Positions 40,844-51,000 of a stretch of DNA of 64,000 bases are shown one piece after another. The DNA is taken from positions 1-64,000 of the forward strand of contig NZ_QLYX01000009.1 of the NCBI RefSeq assembly GCF_003289645.1. Reading direction: 5' to 3'. Source of the DNA: Actinomadura craniellae. Its GTDB lineage: Bacteria > Actinomycetota > Actinomycetes > Streptosporangiales > Streptosporangiaceae. Below the pieces are notes generated by a model, which did not search any database, was not told where the DNA came from, and worked only from the letters and a program-made list of their open reading frames with translations. The position numbers were made by a program, and so were the translations under genes. The stretch's first letter is position 1. Each line of letters opens with the position of its first letter.

Positions 40844-42126
40844 TCCGCAGGCCGTCCGCGCTGCTCGCCACCGTGGCCCTGGCCCTCCTCGCGCCACTGG
40901 CGTTCCCCGTTCCGGCGGCCCGGGCCGACTCCACCGGCTGGGACGACAGGCTCGCCCGCGACTTCCGCGACGCCCACCAGACCACCCGCGGCGGGAGGGT
41001 CACCGTCGCGATCCTCAGCACCGGGGTGGACGCCGGGTTCGTCGCCCGGCGCGACGCGGTGCGCAAGGGGCGCGACTTCGTCGGGACGCCGCGACCGAAG
41101 AAGATCGAGGGCAGTCTGCTGGCCGGACTCCTCGCAGGTCGCGGGCTCGGGCTCGCCCCCGAGGTGAAGATCCTTCCCGTCCGGGTGCACATGGACTGGG
41201 AGGAACCGGGAGCGCAGAGATGGGAGTCGCGGAACGACAGCCGGCAGACCACCGCCGACGGGATTCGTTACGCCGCGGACCAGGGCGCCGGGGTCATCGT
41301 GGTGGGCCCGCACTTCTGGGATGACAGTTACGGGGGTCCCCTCGGCCCGGCCGTCGCCTACGCCCTGGCCAAGAACGCGGTGGTGGTCGCGGGCAACGGC
41401 CGGGTGGAAGGCCCCGAAAGCCACGGTAACCGGCCCTTCCCCGCCGCGATGACCGGAGTCGTCGGGGTCGGCGCGGTCGACACGAAGGGGCGCCCGTACC
41501 GCAAGTACTCCCAGCCGGGCAGCGGCGTGCTGGTCGCCGCTCCCGGGGGCGAGCACATCATCTTCAGGCCGGGCGGGTTCTGGAGGTACGAGGGGACGTC
41601 GGTGGCGACGGCCTGGGCGGGGGCGGCCGCGGCGCTGGTCCGGTCCGCGTACCCGCGGTTCACTCCGGCCCAGGTCGCCACCGCGCTGGCGAGATCGGCG
41701 CGGCACCCGGCGGGGGCCGGCCGCTACGACACGAACCTCGGCTTCGGGATCGTGAACCCGGCGGGCGCGCTGCGGGAGGCCCGGAAGATGGCGGAGAACC
41801 CGCTCCCGCTGGGCCCGCCGCCGGGGTCGGTGCCGGACGCGTCACGCTTCGCCGGCCGCCCGGAGCCGATCGAGGCGGTCCGGCACTCGGCGGGGGAACT
41901 GGCCGGTTTCTCCGCGCTGGCCGGGGCGGGCGTCCTCGCGATGCTCGCCGCAGTATTCGTCGCCGTGCGCGGCCGGCGCCGCGCCCCGGTCCCGGCCGCG
42001 GGATCCCCGCCGGTCCGCCGTGGCCCGCCGTGGCCCGCGGGCGATCCGGTTCCGGAGCCGCCCGGGCCGGCGGACGCGCGGGCCGGGGAGGCGGGAGAAT
42101 CCGGGGATGGCAGCGGAACCCGATGA
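40837..42126 (+). CDS. B3: subtilisin-like pseudoprotease of the S8 array
   Basis: 429 residues from ATG 40837. Same layout as B1 and B2: signal peptide ending AARA (about 30), subtilase-like domain, membrane helix (about 354-377) and here a long Pro-rich cytoplasmic tail. The Asp motif reads VAILSTGVD (Ser61 in place of Asp). The His motif reads KKIEGSLLAGLLAG (Glu91 in place of His). The Ser motif EGTSVATAWAG (Ser255) and the Asn in VVAGNGRV remain. Loss of Asp and His should abolish classic catalysis, suggesting a binding, chaperone or inhibitory role. The frame is intact and codon bias normal, so it is maintained, not decaying. Confidence 0.88.
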   Translation: MLIRRPSALLATVALALLAPLAFPVPAARADSTGWDDRLARDFRDAHQTTRGGRVTVAILSTGVDAGFVARRDAVRKGRDFVGTPRPKKIEGSLLAGLLAGRGLGLAPEVKILPVRVHMDWEEPGAQRWESRNDSRQTTADGIRYAADQGAGVIVVGPHFWDDSYGGPLGPAVAYALAKNAVVVAGNGRVEGPESHGNRPFPAAMTGVVGVGAVDTKGRPYRKYSQPGSGVLVAAPGGEHIIFRPGGFWRYEGTSVATAWAGAAAALVRSAYPRFTPAQVATALARSARHPAGAGRYDTNLGFGIVNPAGALREARKMAENPLPLGPPPGSVPDASRFAGRPEPIEAVRHSAGELAGFSALAGAGVLAMLAAVFVAVRGRRRAPVPAAGSPPVRRGPPWPAGDPVPEPPGPADARAGEAGESGDGSGTR

Positions 42127-42412
42127 GTTCGCCGAGCTGGTGCTCGACCTGGTGGAGCGGATCCCGGCCGGGCGGGTGCTGGCGTACGGCGACGTCGCCG
42201 AGTTGCTGGAGTGCGGCGGTCCCCGGCAGGTCGGGCGGGTGATGGCGCACTGGGGCGGTGCGGTGCCATGGTGGCGGGTGCTCCGCGCCGACGGCAGCCC
42301 GCCGGCCGGGCACGAGCGGCGGGCGCTGGAGCGGTACCGGGCCGAGGGCACCCCGCTGCGGCCGGGCGGGGCGCGGGTCGACATGCGCCGGGCCCGGTGG
42401 TCGGGAGAGTGA
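42107..42412 (+). CDS. Alkyltransferase-like protein (ATL, MGMT family)
   Basis: 101 residues. DLVERIPAGRVLAYGDVAEL is the MGMT helix-turn-helix wing, and the active-site segment reads GGAVPWWRVLRADG. In O6-alkylguanine transferases this is PCHRV. Here Cys is Trp, as in ATL proteins that bind alkylated guanine and recruit nucleotide-excision repair without removing the alkyl group. The His is also Trp (PWWR). ATG 42107 lies inside the last 20 bases of B3. It corresponds in position to Rv3204 of M. tuberculosis (from memory). Confidence 0.9.
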   Translation: MAAEPDEFAELVLDLVERIPAGRVLAYGDVAELLECGGPRQVGRVMAHWGGAVPWWRVLRADGSPPAGHERRALERYRAEGTPLRPGGARVDMRRARWSGE

Positions 42413-42496
42413 AACGGGCGCGTTACACGGGGTTCTTTACGCTGGACTGAGTAAACGCGACATATGTCCTTTATGGGGCGAGAGGATGCTTGGCGT

Positions 42497-43402
42497 ATGA
42501 ACCGGATCGCGGCCGCCGCCGCCCTGCTCGCGGTGGGCGTGTGCGCGGCCGGGGCCGGCCCCCTGGCGCCGCCGCGTCCGGAACCGCCGCGCAAGGTCCT
42601 CGCGCAGCCGCAGGCGCCCGTCCCGGCGGCCCCGAAGGTCCGGTCGCTCGACCGCAAGGGGCTCACCCGCGCGCTCGACCGGGCGCGCGCCGGCCGGCCG
42701 CTGTCGATGACCGTGCACGACCTCACCACCGGCACCGTCTTCCGCTACCGGCCCGGCGCGCGGTTCGTCACCGCGAGCTGCGCCAAGGTCGACATGGTGA
42801 TGGCGCTGCTGCTGCGCCGCCAGAAGGAGGGCGAGGGGCTGGACGCGGCCGAGCGCGAACTGGCCGGGCCGGCGATCCGGTACAGCGACAACCGCGCGGC
42901 CGACCGGCTGTGGGAGCGGGCCGGCGGGGCCGAGGGGGTGGGGTCGGCGAACCGGCGGTTCGGGCTGCGCGAGACGGAGACGGTCGGCGGGCGCTGCCTG
43001 GACCTGTACTGCTGGGGCATCACCGACACCACCGCCGACGACCAGGTCCGGCTGCTGAAGGCGCTGGTCCGCGACGACGGGCCGCTGGACCGGGCGGGCC
43101 GGGAGTACGTCCTGGGGTTGATGGCGCAGGTCGTCCCGGAGCAGCGGTGGGGGGTGAGCGCCGCGGCCCGGCCCGGCGAGCCGGTGGCGCTGAAGAACGG
43201 CTGGCAGCGCCGGCTCGCGCACGGCAAGCTGTGGGCGGTCAACAGCGTCGGCCGGGTCCGGACCGGCGGTCACGACCTGCTGATCGCGGTGCTGTCGGAC
43301 CACCACCCCGACACCGGGGCGGGCATCGCCCTGGTGGAGCGCGCGGCCCGGCTGGCGGGCGAGGAGTTCCGCCGCACCACCGCGCCGCCCGAGCCGCAGT
43401 GA
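42497..43402 (+). CDS. Secreted class A beta-lactamase-like serine hydrolase
   Basis: 301 residues. Signal sequence MNRIAAAAALLAVGVCAAGA with a possible lipobox-like VCAAG, then a Pro-rich spacer. The penicillin-recognising motifs are present: TASCAKVD (SxxK), RYSDNRA (SDN) and VALKNGW (KTG equivalent as KNG). The Glu166 region is not evident. It may be a cell-wall DD-peptidase-like enzyme or a beta-lactamase relative. ATG 42497 gives a clean signal peptide. Promoter region upstream has the inverted repeat TTTAC...GTAAA near 42434-42453. Confidence 0.85.
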   Translation: MNRIAAAAALLAVGVCAAGAGPLAPPRPEPPRKVLAQPQAPVPAAPKVRSLDRKGLTRALDRARAGRPLSMTVHDLTTGTVFRYRPGARFVTASCAKVDMVMALLLRRQKEGEGLDAAERELAGPAIRYSDNRAADRLWERAGGAEGVGSANRRFGLRETETVGGRCLDLYCWGITDTTADDQVRLLKALVRDDGPLDRAGREYVLGLMAQVVPEQRWGVSAAARPGEPVALKNGWQRRLAHGKLWAVNSVGRVRTGGHDLLIAVLSDHHPDTGAGIALVERAARLAGEEFRRTTAPPEPQ

Positions 43403-43457
43403 GCACCGGCGGGCACGCCACCGGGCGGACCCCGGGCCAGGGCGCGCCGGGCGGTGG

Positions 43458-43964
43458 TCAGAGAACCTGGTGGCCGTACATCTCGCCGAGGGGGTCGGCG
43501 AGCAGTTCCAGCCGCGCGCCGTCCGGGTCGCGGAAGTAGATCGAGGACCCGTTCTCCTCCATGTACTCCACGCCCGCCACGGCCAGCTTGGTGCGCAGCC
43601 GCTGCCAGGCCGGGCGCTCCACCGAGATGGCCACGTGGTGCAGGCCGCCCAGCACTTCCGCGTACGGGCCCAGGTCCAGCCCGGGCAGGTCGAAGAAGGC
43701 GAGCAGGTTGCCGTTGCCGATGTCGAAGAAGAAGTGGGTGGAGCCCGGGTAGTCGCGGTTCTCGATCATCTCGGTCAGCGGGAACTCCAGCAGGTCCTGG
43801 TAGAACCGGACGGTCCGCTCGACGTCCGAGGAGAGCAGCGCCGTGTGGTGCAGTCCCCGGGCGGAGCTGGCGGGCCGGTCCTCGGTCCGCAGGTACGTCT
43901 CCCGGATCCGGGCCCGCTCGGCCTCGACCGCGGCGAGATCCACCTGCGAGCGTGTGTGAGCCAT
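43458..43964 (-). CDS. VOC family (glyoxalase/dioxygenase-like) protein
   Basis: 168 residues with two beta-alpha-beta-beta-beta modules: ARGLHHTALLSSDVERTVRF, YQDLLEFPLTEMIENRDYPG, then GLHHVAISVERPAWQRL and SSIYFRDPDGARLELLADPL. His in LHHTALL, His in LHHVAIS and Glu in RLELLA match metal ligands of the vicinal-oxygen-chelate fold. Substrate unknown. An isolated gene with a 30-residue N-terminal helix. Confidence 0.9.
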   Translation of the reverse strand: MAHTRSQVDLAAVEAERARIRETYLRTEDRPASSARGLHHTALLSSDVERTVRFYQDLLEFPLTEMIENRDYPGSTHFFFDIGNGNLLAFFDLPGLDLGPYAEVLGGLHHVAISVERPAWQRLRTKLAVAGVEYMEENGSSIYFRDPDGARLELLADPLGEMYGHQVL

Positions 43965-44011
43965 GGCGCTCCTCCCTGAAAAAGGCCGGACCCGTGCGTT
44001 CTACCCGGGGA

Positions 44012-44707
44012 TCAGCCCAGGGCCAACCACCGTACGCCCCGTTCCCGGACCAACTGCCGCTCGGCCGGGGTGAGCGGGGCGCGCCCGGTCGCGCGGGCCA
44101 GCAGCGCGGGCCGGTCCCAGCCCAGCGCGGCCACGGCGTCCGGGCCGCCCGCGGTGACCAGCAGCCGCTCGACCACGGCGCCGCCCTCGTCGGTGGTCCA
44201 CGGCGCGCGGTCCAGCGCGCGCGCCAGGTCGAGGCCGTGCAGCACCAGCTCGGCGACCCGGGTGACCATGAACTCGGTGAGGAGCATCGCGTCGTCCCAC
44301 CGGGTGCTGATCCGGCGCCCGGGCGGCTCGGCCCGCACGGCCTCGTCGACGGCTCGCCAGACCTGGTCGAAGTGCCCGGCCAGTTCGTGTCCGGAGCGGA
44401 AGCCGCCGGCCCCGCGCCGGGCGTCGGCCACCCGGACGGCGTTGGACTCCGGTGAGAACCGCCGGTCGGGCCGGTAGTAGCCGACGGCGTCGACCTCGGC
44501 GGTCGCCGGCTCGGGCTCGGCCAGCCAGCCGGCCACCCGTTCCGTGGTGTTCGTCACGTGGACGACCAGTTCGCGCACCGTCCACGGCTCGCACGACGTG
44601 GGCCGGTCGAAGCCGCTCTCGGGCAGGTTCGACAGCACGCCGGCCAGCCGCTCGGCCTCTGCCCGGAAGCCATCCATCACCGGGCTCACCGCACTCTCCC
44701 GCCACAT
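44012..44707 (-). CDS. Maleylpyruvate isomerase-family (mycothiol-dependent, DinB-like) protein
   Basis: 231 residues. The N-terminal DinB-like four-helix bundle contains SCEPWTVRELVVHVTNTTER (zinc His in the VxHV position), and a second His-containing helix is ELAGHFDQVW. This is the MDMPI/mycothiol-dependent family that uses mycothiol, the actinobacterial thiol. ATG 44707 has a short-spaced GGAAGC; ATG 44677 (MDGFRAEAERL) is an alternative. Divergent from adnA. Confidence 0.82.
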   Translation of the reverse strand: MWRESAVSPVMDGFRAEAERLAGVLSNLPESGFDRPTSCEPWTVRELVVHVTNTTERVAGWLAEPEPATAEVDAVGYYRPDRRFSPESNAVRVADARRGAGGFRSGHELAGHFDQVWRAVDEAVRAEPPGRRISTRWDDAMLLTEFMVTRVAELVLHGLDLARALDRAPWTTDEGGAVVERLLVTAGGPDAVAALGWDRPALLARATGRAPLTPAERQLVRERGVRWLALG

Positions 44708-44842
44708 GCTTCCATCATGCCCCTTTAGTCCAGTATCGGGGCAACACGCTGCGTACAAGTGCCAACGGCAACTTTCGTCACCTTCGCGACATGCGGTCAT
44801 TCTGGTCAGCCGAGGCCAGTTGATCTGTTGGAATCATCTCTT

Positions 44843-47800
44843 GTGTCATCAGCCCCCTATCGCCTCGTGCGCCGCACCGGTGTCGCGCAGGCGCGCCCGC
44901 CGGAGCTCGACGACGACCAGCGGCGGGTGGTCGAACACGGGGGTGGGCCGCTGCTCGTGCTGGCGGGGCCGGGCACGGGCAAGACCACCACGATCGTGGA
45001 AGCGGTGGTCGACCGCATCGAGAATCGCGGAATCGATCCCGAACGGGTGCTGGTGCTCACCTTCGGCCGCAAGGCCGCCGAGGAACTGCGTGGGCGGATC
45101 ACCCGGCGGCTGCACCGGACCACCCGCACCCCGCTGGCCCTGACCTTCCATGCCTACGCCTACGCGCTGATGCACCGCGAGGCCACCCGCAACGAGGAAC
45201 CCCCGCCGCGCCTGCTGTCGGGCCCCGAGCAGCTGCTGGAGGTGCGGCGGCTGCTGGTGGGCGAGCTCGGCGACGGCGGCGCCGACTGGCCGGAGCGGCT
45301 GCGCCCGGCCCTGGCCACCCGCGGCTTCGCCGAGGAGCTGCGCGACTTCTACCTGCGGGCCGCCGAACGCGGGTACGGCCCCGAGGAGCTGATCGGCCTG
45401 GGCCGCGCCCGGGGCCGCGACGACTGGACCGCCCTCGGCCGCTTCATGGGCCGCTACGCCGACCGGTTCGCGATCGACCCGGTGCCCACCCACGACTACG
45501 CCGAGCTGATCGAGCTGGCCGCCGACCTGCTGGCCGACGAGGAGACGCGGCTGCGCGAGCACCAGGCCTACGACGCCGTGTTCGTCGACGAGTACCAGGA
45601 CACCGACCCCGCCCAGGAGGAGCTGCTGTGGCGGCTCGCCGGCGAGGGCCGCGACCTGGTCGTGGTGGGCGACCCCGACCAGTCCATCTACGGTTTCCGG
45701 GGGGCCGACGTGCGGGGGATCCTGGAGTTCCCCGACCGGTTCCCGACCCGCGACGGCTGGCCGGCCCCGGTGGTGGCGCTGCGCACCTGCCGCCGGATGG
45801 GGCCGGAGCCGCTGGAGGCGTCCCGGCGGATCGCGCGCCGGCTGCCGGCCGGCCCGCAGTCCGCCGCGCACCGCGCGCTGCTGCCCGTCGAGGGGGCCGA
45901 GGAGGGCGAGGTCAGCGTCGTCATCGCCGACAGCGTCAGCCAGGAGTCCGCGCTGGTCGCCGACGAGCTGCGCCGGGCGCACCTGCTGGAGAACGTCCCC
46001 TGGTCGCGGATGGCGGTGCTGGTGCGGTCGGCGCAGCTCCAGGTGCCGGCGCTGCGCCGCGCCCTCGCCCAGGCCGGGGTGCCGGTGGTGGTGGCCGGCG
46101 ACGAGGTGCCGCTGGTCGCCGAGCCGTCCGTCCGGCCGCTGCTGATGCTGCTGCGGGCCGCCCTCACCCGCGGCTACCTCGACGAGGAGGTCGCCGAGGA
46201 CCTGTTGACCGGCCCGCTCGGCGGCGCCGACGCGCTCGCCATGCGGCGGCTGAAGCGGGCGCTGCGCGACGTCGAGGACCTGTCGGGGGGACGCCGTACG
46301 CTGGGCGAGCTCATGATCGCCGCACTGACCGACCCGGGGGAACTGCTGCTGGTCCACGAGAAGGTCCGCGCCCCCGCCGAGCGCGTCGCCCACCTGATCT
46401 CCGTCGTCCGCGAGGCGACCGCCGCGGGCGGCTCCGCCGAGGACGTGCTGTGGACGCTGTGGCAGGAGAGCGGCCAGGCCGAAAGGCTGCTGGACCAGAG
46501 CGTCCGGGGCGGTGCCCGCGGCGCCACCGCCGACCGCGACCTCGACGCGGTGGTCGCCCTGTTCGACCACGCCGCGCGCTTCGTCGACCGGCTGCCCAAG
46601 GCCGGCCCCCAGGTGTTCGTCGACGACCTCGCCGCCCAGGAGATCCCCGGCGACACCCTCGCCGAGCAGGCACCGGAGGGCGAGGCCGTCCGCATCCTCA
46701 CCGCGCACCGCGCCAAGGGCCTGGAGTGGGAGGTGGTCGTGGTGGCCGGCGTGCAGGAGGGCCTCTGGCCCGACCTGCGGCTGCGCGGCTCGCTGCTGGG
46801 CGTCGAGGAGCTGGTCGAGCTGCACGCGGGCACCGAGCCGGACGGCGACGAGGCGGTCGGCGCGTCGATGGCGGCCAAGATGCTCGACGAGGAACGCCGG
46901 CTGTTCTACGTCGCGGTGACCCGGGCCCGGCGCCGGCTGGTCGTCACCGCGGTGGGCGGCGAGGACACCGAGGAGCGGCCGTCCCGGTTCCTCAACGAGC
47001 TGCTGCCCGGAGCCGCCGAGCAGGCCCAACTCGACGAGAAGACGCGCTGGCTGGCGCTACCCGCCCTGGTCGCCGACCTGCGGTCGGTGGTCGCCGACCC
47101 GTCCCGCCCGGAGCCGCTGCGCCGGGCTGCCGCCGGGCACCTGGCCCGGCTGGCCCGCGCCGGGGTGCGCGGCGCCGGCCCGGACCAGTGGTACGCGATC
47201 ACCGCGCTGTCCGATCCCGGCCCGGCGTTCGCGCCGGACGAGTCGATCACCGTCTCGCCGTCCCAGGTCGAGACGTTCACCACCTGCGGGCTGCGCTGGC
47301 TGCTGGCCTCGGCGGTCGGCGCCCGGGAGGGCGGGCCGGACGAGTTCAGCACGATGGGCAAGGTGATCCACGCGGTCGCCGAGATGGCCGGTGCCGACGA
47401 CGGCGTCACCGAGGTCGACGTCGCCAAGCGGCTCGACGAGATCTGGACCGACCTGGACTTCCGCAGCGCCTGGTACTCCGAGAAGCAGCGCGAGCAGGCC
47501 TCGGCCATGGTCGACCGGTTCCTCACCTGGCATCGCGACAACCCCAACGAGGTCGTCGCCCTGGAGGAGAGCTTCAAGGTCGAGCTGGGCCGGGTGGTCA
47601 TCAAGGGCCGGATCGACCGGGCCGAGCGCGACGCCGACGGCCGGGCGGTCATCGTCGACATCAAGACCTCCACCACCCCGGTGCCCGCCGCCGACCTCGA
47701 CCGGCACCCGCAGCTCGGCGTCTACCAGTACGCGGTGACGCTCGGCGCGTTCGAGCGGCACGGGCTGGTCGAGCCGGGCGGGGCCAGCCTGATCCAGGTG

Positions 47801-48010
47801 GGCAAGGGCGCCTTCGCCGCCCGCGCCCGCGAGCAGAACCAGCCGCCGCCGGCCGAGGACGCCGAGCCCGACTGGCCGAAGAAGCTCGTCGAGATCGTCG
47901 CCGAGGGGATGTCCAGCCCCGTCTTCGAGGCCCGCGCCAACGACAAGTGCCGTACCTGCCCGGTCCGCTCCTGCTGCCCGGTGCACGAGGACGGTGGGCA
48001 CGTCCAGTGA
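44843..48010 (+). CDS. adnA: AdnA: helicase-nuclease subunit of the AdnAB end-resection motor
   Basis: 1055 residues from GTG 44843; ATG 44759 is possible but leads with unlike residues. UvrD/Rep motor at the N-terminus: Walker A AGPGTGKTTT (41-50), VDEYQDTDPAQ (motif II), GDPDQSIYGFRG (motif III) and VAVTRARRRL (motif VI). The C-terminal RecB-like nuclease has VDIKTSTTP (about 936) and the Fe-S cysteines TTCGLRW plus CRTCPVRSCC at the end. AdnAB unwinds and resects double-strand breaks for recombination. Followed 10 bases later by adnB. Confidence 0.93.
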   Translation: MSSAPYRLVRRTGVAQARPPELDDDQRRVVEHGGGPLLVLAGPGTGKTTTIVEAVVDRIENRGIDPERVLVLTFGRKAAEELRGRITRRLHRTTRTPLALTFHAYAYALMHREATRNEEPPPRLLSGPEQLLEVRRLLVGELGDGGADWPERLRPALATRGFAEELRDFYLRAAERGYGPEELIGLGRARGRDDWTALGRFMGRYADRFAIDPVPTHDYAELIELAADLLADEETRLREHQAYDAVFVDEYQDTDPAQEELLWRLAGEGRDLVVVGDPDQSIYGFRGADVRGILEFPDRFPTRDGWPAPVVALRTCRRMGPEPLEASRRIARRLPAGPQSAAHRALLPVEGAEEGEVSVVIADSVSQESALVADELRRAHLLENVPWSRMAVLVRSAQLQVPALRRALAQAGVPVVVAGDEVPLVAEPSVRPLLMLLRAALTRGYLDEEVAEDLLTGPLGGADALAMRRLKRALRDVEDLSGGRRTLGELMIAALTDPGELLLVHEKVRAPAERVAHLISVVREATAAGGSAEDVLWTLWQESGQAERLLDQSVRGGARGATADRDLDAVVALFDHAARFVDRLPKAGPQVFVDDLAAQEIPGDTLAEQAPEGEAVRILTAHRAKGLEWEVVVVAGVQEGLWPDLRLRGSLLGVEELVELHAGTEPDGDEAVGASMAAKMLDEERRLFYVAVTRARRRLVVTAVGGEDTEERPSRFLNELLPGAAEQAQLDEKTRWLALPALVADLRSVVADPSRPEPLRRAAAGHLARLARAGVRGAGPDQWYAITALSDPGPAFAPDESITVSPSQVETFTTCGLRWLLASAVGAREGGPDEFSTMGKVIHAVAEMAGADDGVTEVDVAKRLDEIWTDLDFRSAWYSEKQREQASAMVDRFLTWHRDNPNEVVALEESFKVELGRVVIKGRIDRAERDADGRAVIVDIKTSTTPVPAADLDRHPQLGVYQYAVTLGAFERHGLVEPGGASLIQVGKGAFAARAREQNQPPPAEDAEPDWPKKLVEIVAEGMSSPVFEARANDKCRTCPVRSCCPVHEDGGHVQ

Positions 48011-48020
48011 GTGAGTCACC

Positions 48021-51000
48021 ATGATCACTCCGGGGGAGCTGGCGCGGCTGCTGGAGGTCCCGGAGCCGACCGTCGAGCAGGCGCAGGTCATCCAGGCGCC
48101 GCTGGCGCCGCTGGCGGTGGTGGCGGGGGCCGGGTCGGGCAAGAGCGAGACCATGGCGGCCCGGGTGGTGTGGCTGGTGGCCAACGGGCTGGCCCGGCCG
48201 GAGCGGGTGCTCGGGCTGACCTTCACCCGCAAGGCCGCCGCCGAACTGGCCGCCCGGGTTCGCCGCCGGCTCGACCAGCTGCGCGAGAAGCTGCCGCAGG
48301 ACGAGGTCGAACGGCTCGGCGGAGAGACGATCTTCGACGGCGAGCCGACCGTGTCGACCTACCACGCCTACGCGGCGCGGCTGTTCGGCGACCACGCGCT
48401 GCGCGAGGGGCTGGAGCCCTCGATGCGGCTGATCTCCCCGGCGGTGGCGTGGCAGATCGCGTCCCGGGTGGTGGACGCCTACGACGGGCCGATGGACATG
48501 GTCGAGTGGTCGCCCGACACGGTCACCAAGGCCGTGATCGAGCTGGCCGGCGACCTGTCGGAGCACCTGCGCACCCCCGACGACGTGCGGAAGGTCGGGG
48601 AGTGGCTGGACGAACGGCTCGCCGCGGTGCGCCGCCCGCTCAAGGCGCAGCGCGACATCGTGGCCAAGCACGGGGTGCGCGAGCAGCTGATGCCGCTGCT
48701 GGAGGCGTACGCGGCGGCCAAGGCCCGCAAGGAGGTCTTCGACCACGGCGACCAGATGGCGCTGGCCGCCCGGATCGCCCACCGGCATCCCGAGGTGGGG
48801 GCGATCGAGCGGTCGCGCTACCCGGTGGTGCTGCTGGACGAGTACCAGGACACCAGCCACGCCCAGCTGGTGCTGCTCAAGGCGTTGTTCGCCGGCGGGC
48901 ATCCGGTGACGGCGGTCGGCGACCCGTGCCAGTCGATCTACGGCTGGCGGGGGGCCAGCGCCGGGAACCTGCTGCGGTTCGCGCACGACTTCCCGATGCA
49001 GGGCTCCCCGCCGGTGCCCGCCCCGGTCGCGCAGCTCTCGGTGAGCTGGCGGAACGGCGAGCGGATCCTCGACGTGGCCGCCCGGGTGCAGGAGGAACTG
49101 CGGGCCGAGGCGAAGGTGGTGCCCCGCCTGTACTCGGGCGAGACCCGGCGCGGCCGCGGCCGGGTCGAGTGCGCGCTGCTGGAGACGGTCGAGCAGGAGG
49201 CGGAGCGGATCGCCGCCCGGATCGAGCGCCTGCTCGCCGCCCCGGCGGAGCGGGCGCCGGACGGCGAGCCCTGGCTGGAAGGCCCGCTCAAGTGCTCCGA
49301 CATCGCGGTGCTGGCCCGCAAACGCGCCCAGTTCCCGCTGATCCGCCAGCGGCTGGAGGCGCGCGGCATCCCGGTCGAGGTGGTGGGGCTGGGCGGTTTG
49401 CTCACCGTCCCCGAGGTGCAGGACGTGGTCGCCACGCTCCGGGTGATGCACGACCCCACGGCCGGCGCCTCGCTGGCCCGGCTGCTCACCGGCCCGCGCT
49501 GGCGGCTCGGCCCGCGCGACCTGGTCGCCCTGGGGCGCCGCGCCCGCGACCTGGCGATGGAGGCCGCCCGCGACGTCCAGGCCCCCGAGGCGGCGCCCGC
49601 GGCGGCGGAGCCGGACCTCCCCGCGGCGGAGGAGTTCGACCCGCTGCACCGGCTGGTCGGCGAGCTGAACCAGGAGACCGGGAGCCTGGTCGACGCGCTC
49701 GACGACCCGGGCTCACCGGAGGCGTACTCCCCGGAGGGGCGGGGCCGGCTGGCCCGGTTGCGGCAGGAGCTGCGCGGGCTGCGCGCCCAGGCCGGCCTGC
49801 CGCTGCCGGACCTGGTCGCCGAGGTGGAGCGGGTGCTGGGCCTCGACATCGAGGTGGCCGCCCGGTCGGGGCTCGACCCGGTGGCGGCCCGCGCCGACCT
49901 GGACGCCTTCATCGACGCCGCCGCCCGGTTCGCCGGGGACGCCGAGGACCCCACGCTGGGCGCCTTCCTGGCCTACCTGAAGGCCGCCGAGTCCGAGGAG
50001 TTCGGGCTGGAGTCGGGCCGGGTCGGCGAGTCCGACAGCGTGAAGCTGCTGACTGTGCACGCCGCCAAGGGGCTGGAGTGGCCGGTGGTGGTCGTCCCCG
50101 GGCTGTCGTTCGTCCCGCAGCGCGGTGGCACGCCCGCGAAGGGGTCGGTGTTCCCCTCGCCGCCGCAGTACGCCACCCGGTGGACGACCAACCCCCGGCT
50201 GCTGCCGTTCCCGCTGCGCGGCGACCGCGCCGACCTGCCCCGGCTGGCCGGGCTGGAGAAGGACGAGCTGGCCGACTTCGACGCGGCCTGCGCGGAGCGC
50301 GACCTGCGCGAGGAACGGCGGCTGGCGTACGTGGCCGTCACCCGCGCCTCCCACCTGCTCGTCGCCACCGGCTACTGGTGGGGGTCGGCGAGCCGGCCGC
50401 TCGGCCCGTCCCCCTTCCTGGCGGAGATCCGCGAGTCCTGCCTGGCGGGCGCCGGGATCGTGCCGGTCTGGACCGACCCGCCCGACGAGGACGCCACCAA
50501 CCCGCTGCTCGCCGAGGCCCCCACGGCGGTCTGGCCGGCCGACGGGCAGGGGGAGCGGTACGCGGCGATCGTCGAGGGCGCCGAGATGGTCCAGGCCGCG
50601 ATGGGCGGGCGCACCCGGCTCTGGGCCGGCGACCACGGGCTGGCCACCGCCGACCGGGCCCGGATGACGGCTTGGGCCCGGGACGTGGAACTGCTGCTCG
50701 CCGAGCGCGACCGGGGCCGCGGCGGCGACGGGCTGCGGGTGGAGCTGCCGGCCCGGCTGTCGGTCTCCTCCCTGGTGGCGCTGGCCCGCGACCCGGCGGA
50801 GCTGGCCCGGCAGATCCGCCGGCCGATGCCCCGCCCGCCCGCCCCGTACGCCCGGCGCGGCACCGCCTTCCACCGGTGGCTGGAGTCGCGGTGGGGCCAG
50901 CAGCGGCTGCTCGACCCGGACGAGCTGCCCGGCGCCGCCGACGAGGGCGCGGCCGACGACGCCGAGTTCACCATGCTGCGCGAGCGCTTCGAGGAGTCGG

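Noticed and set aside
36128-42126. Assignment of the S8 array to a type VII (ESX) secretion locus because of mycosin-like topology.
   Set aside because: No EccB/C/D/E, EsxA/B or PE/PPE-like genes are present in the window; only the protease architecture is shared.
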